The notes under the pieces were generated by a model that was not told where the DNA came from, ran no database searches, and was given only the letters and a program-made list of their open reading frames with translations. From NCBI GenBank assembly GCA_050735975.1, contig JBOHVS010000161.1:1-6347 (forward strand): a stretch of DNA of 6,347 nt, in the 5' to 3' direction. Below, one piece after another: positions 1 to 3,631 of this stretch; the stretch's first letter is position 1, and every line of letters begins with the position of its first letter. Source of the DNA: DATMBL01 sp050735975 (lineage in GTDB: Bacteria > Desulfobacterota > Binatia > UBA9968). A program made the position numbers and the translations under genes.

Positions 1-144
1 CGGAAACTACACGAAGAAATATCTCGAACTTCGGATTTCGGATTTGCGACTTCTGATCTACTAAATCATGGTCGAAAACATTAGGCATTTTCTGTTCATC
101 CTCAGCTTGTCGAAACATAAATCCTCCGAAACCAGCGCCTTACC

Positions 145-182
145 GAGAAGAAAAGACTTGTTTTCACCGCAGAGGCGCGGAG
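145..182. repeat. GC-rich 'CGCAGAGGCGCGGAG' element, copy 1
   Basis: This 38-nt stretch matches 3419-3454 in the same orientation, differing by one substitution and a 2-nt indel. The shared core runs from GAGAAGAAA through TTTTCACCGC to GCGCGGAG. Both copies then continue into divergent CGCAGAG/CGCGGAG units. It is a dispersed repeat, and no function can be read from it. Confidence 0.8.
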
Positions 183-211
183 AGCGCAGAGAGTTTATTT
201 TCAGAGAGTTT

Positions 212-278
212 TTTAACCGCAAAGAACGCAAAGGTCACATAGAAAAACTTTGAGTTCTATGTGTTCTATGTGGTTAAA
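212..278. repeat. 67-nt palindromic element, copy 1
   Basis: It starts TTTAACCGC and ends GTGGTTAAA, so its ends are inverted repeats of each other. The interior has CGCAAAGAA-like units on one side and CTATGTGTT units on the other. The reverse complement aligns without gaps to 2636-2702 over all 67 nt; I count 62 matches. The copies are therefore in opposite orientations on either side of the glycosyltransferase gene. The fold resembles a REP- or MITE-like element, but no transposase is present in the window. Confidence 0.8.
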
Positions 279-489
279 TTTTGCGTTGTCTTAGTTGTTC
301 GGTAAATCCGCAATTGCTCCGACACCCGAGACCTAACACCAAACACCCAAGGCCAATTCGCAATTCGAAATCCGGAATTCGAAATTCCCCTGCTCTTAAC
401 CCTCACCCCTTCGCCCTTTGCTCCCCCTGCTTCTACTCCCTCTGACGTCTGACCTCCGGCATCTGACCTCTGGCTCCTTGCTCCATGCT

Positions 490-526
490 TCGGCCTGAGG
501 CCGATCCGCCTACGTTCTGTGGCGGA
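490..526. repeat. Double hairpin within the repeat block
   Basis: TCGGCC (490-495) pairs with GGCCGA (499-504) across the loop TGA. Immediately after, TCCGCC (505-510) pairs with GGCGGA (521-526) across a 10-nt loop. There is no T-run on either side, so it does not look like an intrinsic terminator, although it lies about 60 nt beyond the glycosyltransferase stop. It could still serve as an mRNA 3' stabiliser. Confidence 0.45.
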
Positions 527-586
527 CCCTGCTCTTGGCATTCGAACCTCGAACCTCGAATTGCCCCCGCTCTTCCCTCTTTGCTC

Positions 587-2293
587 TTAGCCTTTACCTC
601 TTGCTGATCTCTGACCTCTGATCTCTATCTTTCCGCTCCCTGCCACGTCTCTCAACATCTCATAGTACGCCCTTACTCCCACCCTCCGGTCGAACCGCAG
701 CGCCGCCTTCCTGGCATTTTCGCCCATGCGGCGCGCCAGACCGCGGTCTCGATAGAGCAAGAGAAGTTTTGCCGCCAAATCCTCGGCGTCCTCAGGCTTC
801 GCCACCAGGCCGCACTGATATTCCCTGGTGATCGCCGCCACTTCGCAGTCGTCTTCCACCGCCGCAACGTAAGGACGGCCCGCGGCGAGGATGCCGTACA
901 GCTTGCTCGGCACGATGACGCCGGCTAAACCGCGCTTCAGGGAAACGACGAAGACATCGGCGGCCGCAAAGGACTCCCTCAAAGCTTCCTTGGGTTGAAA
1001 GGGAAGGAAACGAACGTTCTGCAGGCAGGATTGGCCGGCGCGCTCAAGCAGCGCGGCTTTTTTCACCCCTTCACCCACTATAACCATTTGGAGATCCGGA
1101 ATGTGGCGCAGCCGGGCTGCCGCTCCCAGCAAGATGTCCGGCGCCTGAGAAAGACCCAGATTGCCCGAATGCATCACGACAAATTTGTCGGCAAACCCGT
1201 TGGCTTCCGAAAAAGCATTGCGCTTCGGTCCCGGCGCGATCTCGGAGCAATCGGCCCAGTTATGAATCACCACGGTCTTCTCCGCATCCGCCCCTTTTCC
1301 CTCCACGAGCTTTTTCTGCATGGTTTCACCCAACGCAACGATACGGTCGGCCTTGCGAACCAAAAAGCGGTTCACGTTCTCCAAGCTCCGGTCTACGATC
1401 GCGCTGTGAAAGTCTTCGAGCAGACGCCCGGCCTCGGGAAAAATATCCTGGTAGTACATGACCAGCGGCGCCTGAAAACGCCGCGCGGCCAGGTAGGCGG
1501 CCAGGCCGATGATCGGCGGATCGGTCAAAGCGACAATCACATCCGGGCGGTCAAGCTTGAGCCCCGCGTAGCACGCGGACAGAAAATAGCTCACGTAATT
1601 GCTGAAGCGGCCGATGAATCTCGTTTTCGAAAAGCGAGTTCCGCGGGCACGGAGAATCTCAATGCCGGCATAGCGCTCGCGCTCCAGAATACGTCCACGC
1701 GGCGCGCATGGAGCATGCAGCATGGAGCTTAGAGCCGGGCGCCGGACTCGGAATGGGGAACTCACCACGAAGTTCACGAAGGGCACGAAGAAATAAAATA
1801 GAAAATTGCGGGCTGCCGGTTGCGAATCGGAGCGTAAAGAAGCGGATTCACCACGGAGGGCACGAAGTGCACGAAGGAAGAAATTAACGAATTGCGGATT
1901 GCGGATTGCGGATTGTGGATTGTTCTCTGACTTCTGACCTCTGACGTCTGATCTCTGATCTCCAACCTCTGACCTCCGGCTCCCCGTTCCATGCTCTTCG
2001 AACCTCGAACCTCGAACCTCGAACCTCGAACCTCGAACTGCTTTTAGTGCTTTGCTCCTTGCCCCCTGCTCCCTGCTCCATGCTCCATGCCCCATGCTCC
2101 CTGCTCCATGCTCCATGCCCCACGCTCCACGCTCCATGCTCCCTGCTCCCTGCTCTGAAGCCAGCGGCACCCCCGCCACCACAGAAACCCGGCAGCCGTA
2201 ATCGCGCACCAGAGTCTCACAGAGTTCGGTAAGGAGCTGGCTCGTGGCCGCCGTCTCCGGATAAAAAGACCGGTTATAGAAAGCGATGTGCAT
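587..2293 (-). CDS. Family 4 glycosyltransferase (WbuB/WcaI-like) with a large in-frame repeat insert
   Basis: This is a GT-B fold glycosyltransferase that would move a sugar from a nucleotide-sugar donor onto a growing polysaccharide or lipid-linked glycan at the cytoplasmic face of the membrane. Residues 1-46 form the usual N-terminus (MHIAFYNRSFYPETAATSQL, then a basic loop and VSVVAG). The family pattern resumes at about residue 200 (GIEILRARGTRF, DVIVALTDPP 251-260). MYYQDIFPEAGR (279-290), HSGNLG (375-380), VGEG (406-409), AAADVFVVS (443-451) and VPSKLYGILAAGRP (461-474) mark the donor-binding half. About 152 residues (47-198) are repeat-encoded and foreign to the family; without them the protein would be near 415 residues, a normal length. 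The last dozen or so residues and the TAA stop also lie in repeats. The start is ATG at 2293, chosen for the conserved N-terminus; only a weak AAGAG precedes it, and a repeat begins 9 nt upstream. Whether the product is active is unknown. The exact sugar specificity cannot be read. Confidence 0.85.
   Translation of the reverse strand: MHIAFYNRSFYPETAATSQLLTELCETLVRDYGCRVSVVAGVPLASEQGAGSMERGAWGMEHGAGSMGHGAWSREQGARSKALKAVRGSRFEVRGSRFEEHGTGSRRSEVGDQRSDVRGQKSENNPQSAIRNPQFVNFFLRALRALRGESASLRSDSQPAARNFLFYFFVPFVNFVVSSPFRVRRPALSSMLHAPCAPRGRILERERYAGIEILRARGTRFSKTRFIGRFSNYVSYFLSACYAGLKLDRPDVIVALTDPPIIGLAAYLAARRFQAPLVMYYQDIFPEAGRLLEDFHSAIVDRSLENVNRFLVRKADRIVALGETMQKKLVEGKGADAEKTVVIHNWADCSEIAPGPKRNAFSEANGFADKFVVMHSGNLGLSQAPDILLGAAARLRHIPDLQMVIVGEGVKKAALLERAGQSCLQNVRFLPFQPKEALRESFAAADVFVVSLKRGLAGVIVPSKLYGILAAGRPYVAAVEDDCEVAAITREYQCGLVAKPEDAEDLAAKLLLLYRDRGLARRMGENARKAALRFDRRVGVRAYYEMLRDVAGSGKIEIRGQRSARGKG
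1998..2039. repeat. TCGAACC heptamer array
   Basis: Five identical TCGAACC units followed by TCGAACT, in perfect register. It is the purest tandem array in the window and so probably the most recently expanded. Shorter relatives occur at 541-561 and, inside the carbamoyltransferase gene, at about 4970-4996. Confidence 0.92.
2053..2155. repeat. TGCTCCA heptamer array
   Basis: Fourteen consecutive 7-nt units plus a 5-nt partial, all in register, variants of TGCTCCA with changes at units such as TGCCCCA, TGCTCCC and CGCTCCA. Read on the minus strand it encodes a seven-residue periodic peptide rich in Glu, Gly, Ser and Met (EQGAGSM, EHGAWSR and similar), because 21 nt is both three units and seven codons. 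Related short arrays lie at 475-489, 3511-3530 and 3601-3642. Confidence 0.92.
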
Positions 2294-2393
2294 GCTCTTG
2301 TTGGGTGTAGGGTCTTGGGTGTTGGGTTCTTATGGACACGCCACCGAGGACCGGAGACGGGGGTAGAATTTCGGATTTCAGATTGCGAATTTC

Positions 2394-2451
2394 GGATTTA
2401 CTTTTTGCCGAACTTCGTGCTCTTCGTGTCCTTCGTGGTGAACGAATTTCG
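2394..2451. repeat. 58-bp direct repeat, copy 1
   Basis: Identical over 58 nt to 2561-2618, running from GGATTTAC through three TTCGTG units to AACGAATTTCG. Outside the identical core the copies continue to match, except that the right copy has one extra TTGCGGA heptamer just before the core and one substitution after it. A 55-nt hairpin lies between the two copies. Confidence 0.9.
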
Positions 2452-2471
2452 AATTGCGGATTGCAAGATTA

Positions 2472-2526
2472 GCCACTAAGGCACCAAGGCACTAAGCTGT
2501 TCTTTGTGTCTTCGTGTCTTGGTGGC
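2472..2526. repeat. Long imperfect hairpin of CACNAAG-type units
   Basis: Two 25-nt arms (2472-2496 and 2502-2526) enclose a 5-nt loop, CTGTT. The left arm reads GCCACTAAG then GCACCAAG then GCACTAAG; the right arm is the near reverse complement ending TTGGTGGC. I count 20 Watson-Crick pairs, three that become G-U pairs in a + strand RNA, and two mismatches. No T-run follows. It is a dispersed palindromic repeat; it could act as an RNA structure, a transcription-stopping element or a recombination target. Confidence 0.75.
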
Positions 2527-2560
2527 AAAAGTTTTTCAGAAATTGCGAATTTCGGATTGC

Positions 2561-2618
2561 GGATTTACTTTTTGCCGAACTTCGTGCTCTTCGTGTCCTT
2601 CGTGGTGAACGAATTTCG
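2561..2618. repeat. 58-bp direct repeat, copy 2
   Basis: Exact second copy of 2394-2451, 167 nt downstream in the same orientation. The extra TTGCGGA unit immediately before it (2554-2560) shows that heptamer copy number changed after, or during, the duplication. Confidence 0.9.
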
Positions 2619-2635
2619 GATTGCGGATTGCAAAG

Positions 2636-2702
2636 TTTAACCGCATAGAACACCTAAAACTCAAAGTTTTTCTATGTGTTCTTTGCGTTCTTTGCGGTTA
2701 AA
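2636..2702. repeat. 67-nt palindromic element, copy 2
   Basis: Begins TTTAACCGCATAGAAC and ends GTTCTTTGCGGTTAAA, giving a terminal stem of about 16-18 bp with two mismatches. It is inverted relative to the copy at 212-278 and the same length. The glycosyltransferase gene lies between the two. Confidence 0.82.
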
Positions 2703-2781
2703 TCCGTTTTCTGGATTGCGGATTTCGAATTGCCCTCTGACTTCTGACCTCCGAAGTCTGCTTTGGGGGCCTGCGGACCGC

Positions 2782-3108
2782 TTACGGAGTGAGTCCCAAC
2801 TGTACTTGAATTGCCTGTTCAACTCCCTGCAGATCCGACCTGGACAGACGAGCCACAAGATTCTGCACGCGCGTCTTGCTCACTGTGGTCACCTGATCTG
2901 CCATGGCTTTGTTCTTTTTCCCTTTGATCATGACGTATGCTTCACTTGGGTAAAGGCGATCGACTGACGTGGTCAAGGGCACAACCTGGATCCGGTTCAA
3001 GTATTTATTTGAGGCATCATTGCTTACGATCACAGCGGGACGTTGCTTTCGCATTTCGCCGCCTACGGAAGGATAGAAATTGATCCACCACACCTCACCT
3101 CGTTTCAT
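2782..3108 (-). CDS. mazF: MazF/PemK-family endoribonuclease toxin
   Basis: A type II toxin of 108 residues that would cleave mRNA at short sequence motifs when released from its antitoxin. The sequence has the family opening MKRGEVWWINF, then KQRPAVIVSND with the conserved Arg (R23), and VVPLTTS with the conserved Thr (T46); these align with R25 and T48 of Bacillus subtilis MazF. The C-terminal helix SRSDLQGVEQAIQVQLGL is also typical, and the length is normal. I chose ATG at 3108 over ATG at 3117 because GGAG lies 9 nt before the former and directly against the latter, and because the family usually starts MKRGE. It overlaps the antitoxin gene by 14 nt, so translation is probably coupled. 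The gene looks intact and free of repeats; the CTCTGAC-type array begins about 20 nt beyond the stop. Confidence 0.93.
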   Translation of the reverse strand: MKRGEVWWINFYPSVGGEMRKQRPAVIVSNDASNKYLNRIQVVPLTTSVDRLYPSEAYVMIKGKKNKAMADQVTTVSKTRVQNLVARLSRSDLQGVEQAIQVQLGLTP

Positions 3109-3325
3109 CGGCGACATCTCCGACTGTAGCTTCGGCCCACTCCAGAGCCTCCGCTTCCCTGGCTTCCTCCTGCGCCATCTGACGATAGGCTGCTTCCAAT
3201 TCCCGCCCGATCACGTGTGGGCGGGCTAAAGACTCCAGAAACCGACTGATACGACGCCGCCCTACGACCCGGTGCAGACCCTCATAGACCCGCTCGTCAA
3301 GCGTAATGGTCAACTTTTTTTGCAT
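3095..3325 (-). CDS. Ribbon-helix-helix antitoxin paired with MazF
   Basis: A 76-residue protein that would bind and neutralise the toxin encoded just downstream and repress its own promoter. The N-terminal strand KKLTITLDERVYEGL followed by VVGRRRISRFLESLARPHV (about residues 3-37) fits a ribbon-helix-helix DNA-binding domain as in CopG/MazE-type antitoxins. The acidic, Ala/Glu-rich C-terminal half (AAYRQMAQEEAREAEALEWAE) is the expected toxin-binding tail. The start is ATG at 3325, preceded by a strong AGGAGGAGG; the upstream in-frame ATG at 3439 would add 38 unrelated residues running through the promoter region and repeat. The pairing with MazF is firm from gene order and overlap; the exact antitoxin subfamily is less certain. 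Confidence 0.88.
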   Translation of the reverse strand: MQKKLTITLDERVYEGLHRVVGRRRISRFLESLARPHVIGRELEAAYRQMAQEEAREAEALEWAEATVGDVADETR

Positions 3326-3326
3326 G

Positions 3327-3336
3327 CCTCCTCCTG
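3327..3336 (-). promoter_or_regulatory. Strong Shine-Dalgarno of the antitoxin gene
   Basis: Reads AGGAGGAGGC on the minus strand, ending right against the ATG at 3325. The distal AGGAGG gives the better spacing. It is the only strong ribosome-binding site among the genes here and fixes the antitoxin start. Confidence 0.8.
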
Positions 3337-3341
3337 CTAGA

Positions 3342-3366
3342 ACACGTGTATTTGTACGTATAGTAC
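3342..3366. promoter_or_regulatory. Candidate operator: paired palindromes overlapping the -10 box
   Basis: ACACGTGT (3342-3349) is a perfect 8-nt palindrome, and GTACGTATAGTAC (3354-3366) has GTAC at both ends and overlaps the proposed -10 box. Type II antitoxins usually repress their own promoter by binding such palindromes, so this is the likely autoregulatory site. Not proven by the sequence. Confidence 0.4.
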
Positions 3367-3387
3367 GCCATTGTGCGCTGAAAACAA
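3360..3387 (-). promoter_or_regulatory. Candidate sigma70-type promoter of the toxin-antitoxin pair
   Basis: On the minus strand TTGTTT (3387-3382) is followed after 16 nt by TACTAT (3365-3360). This gives a leader of roughly 28 nt before the antitoxin ATG. It is a prediction from consensus similarity only, but it is the only reasonable promoter I found and it lies in one of the few non-repetitive spacers. Confidence 0.45.
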
Positions 3388-3631
3388 GCGCGAAGTCCGT
3401 CCATGAGAATTTCGCTTTGAGAAGAAAGGACTTTTTCACCGCAGAGGCGCGGAGGCCGCGGAGTGCAAGCAGGTTGAGGTTGAGCTCGATCTCAGCCTAA
3501 GCCTTCCGACTTCTTGCTCCATGCTCCCTGCTCTTAGCCTTTCCACCCCCGCTGATCTCTGACGTCTGACCTCTGATCTCTATATCCGTCTGGCTCCCCA
3601 CTCCCTGCTCCTTGCTCCCTGCTCCATGCTC
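3388..3631. repeat. Repeat block between the carbamoyltransferase and the toxin-antitoxin pair
   Basis: The first 30 nt or so are unique. Then come the CGCAGAGGCGCGGAG element copy 2 (3419-3454), an AGGTTGAGGTTGAG hexamer run (3471-3484, inverted relative to the CCTCAA run at about 6270-6293), TGCTCCA-type units (3511-3530), four CTCTGAC-type heptamers (3557-3584) and another TGCTCCA-type array (3601-3642) that runs into the end of the carbamoyltransferase gene. The stretch 3528-3583 closely matches 581-629 at the end of the glycosyltransferase gene. No gene is supported. Confidence 0.85.

Larger units (their letters stand above)
1..586. repeat. Gene-free mosaic of short tandem repeats and palindromic elements
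   Basis: I see no credible gene here. From left to right it holds: degenerate GCGGATT- and CTCTGAT-type units (about 30-60); a CGCAGAGGCGCGGAG-type element (145-182, second copy at 3419-3454); a 67-nt palindromic element (212-278); four CACCCAA-type heptamers (323-350); AATTCGC/AATTCGA units (353-389); five CTCTGAC-type heptamers in exact register (440-474); a double hairpin (490-526); and TCGAACC units (541-561). A short open frame at 2-64 (+), ending in TAA, could be the last 20 codons of a gene to the left (it reads GNYTKKYLE then repeat-like residues), but it is too short to support. The open frames at 68-253 (+) and 266-541 (-) are translated repeats. Confidence 0.85.
1700..2156. repeat. 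Composite repeat insert inside the glycosyltransferase gene
   Basis: About 455 bp, in frame, between the second strand of the N-terminal domain and the conserved GIEILRARG segment. On the + strand from right to left it contains: 14 whole TGCTCCA-type heptamers plus a partial (2053-2155); six TCGAACC units (1998-2039); eight CTCTGAC-type units (1925-1980); four TTGCGGA units (1892-1919); two CACGAAGGG-type blocks (about 1762-1789 and 1849-1877) separated by degenerate sequence; and a short GGAGCAT block in the opposite orientation to the first array (about 1706-1733). The four main arrays each keep exact 7-bp register. The edges are judged from where family-like protein sequence stops and resumes, so they are accurate to about 10 nt. 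Confidence 0.88.
2294..2781. repeat. Gene-free repeat block upstream of the glycosyltransferase
   Basis: No credible gene. From left to right: four GGGTGTT-type heptamers (2303-2330); GCGGATT-type units (about 2370-2400); a duplicated block containing TTCGTG units (2394-2451 and 2561-2618); a long hairpin (2472-2526); the second 67-nt palindromic element (2636-2702); and TTGCGGA then CTCTGAC-type units (about 2714-2760). Any promoter for the glycosyltransferase would have to lie inside these repeats; I see no convincing -35/-10 pair. Open frames here on either strand are translated repeats. Confidence 0.85.

Noticed and set aside
2..64. C-terminal end of a + strand gene entering from the left
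   Set aside because: Only 20 codons, the last half of which are repeat-like; cannot be supported without the adjoining sequence.
490..526. Intrinsic terminator
   Set aside because: The hairpins are not followed by a T-run on either strand.
995..1732. 245-codon open frame on the + strand
   Set aside because: It is antisense to conserved glycosyltransferase sequence and has no recognisable domain of its own.
1892..2155. CRISPR array
   Set aside because: Units are 7 bp with no spacers; there are no 24-40 nt repeats with unique spacers and no cas genes.
3326..3439. N-terminal extension of the antitoxin to an ATG at 3439
   Set aside because: It would run through the proposed promoter and a dispersed repeat, and the ATG at 3325 has the strong Shine-Dalgarno.
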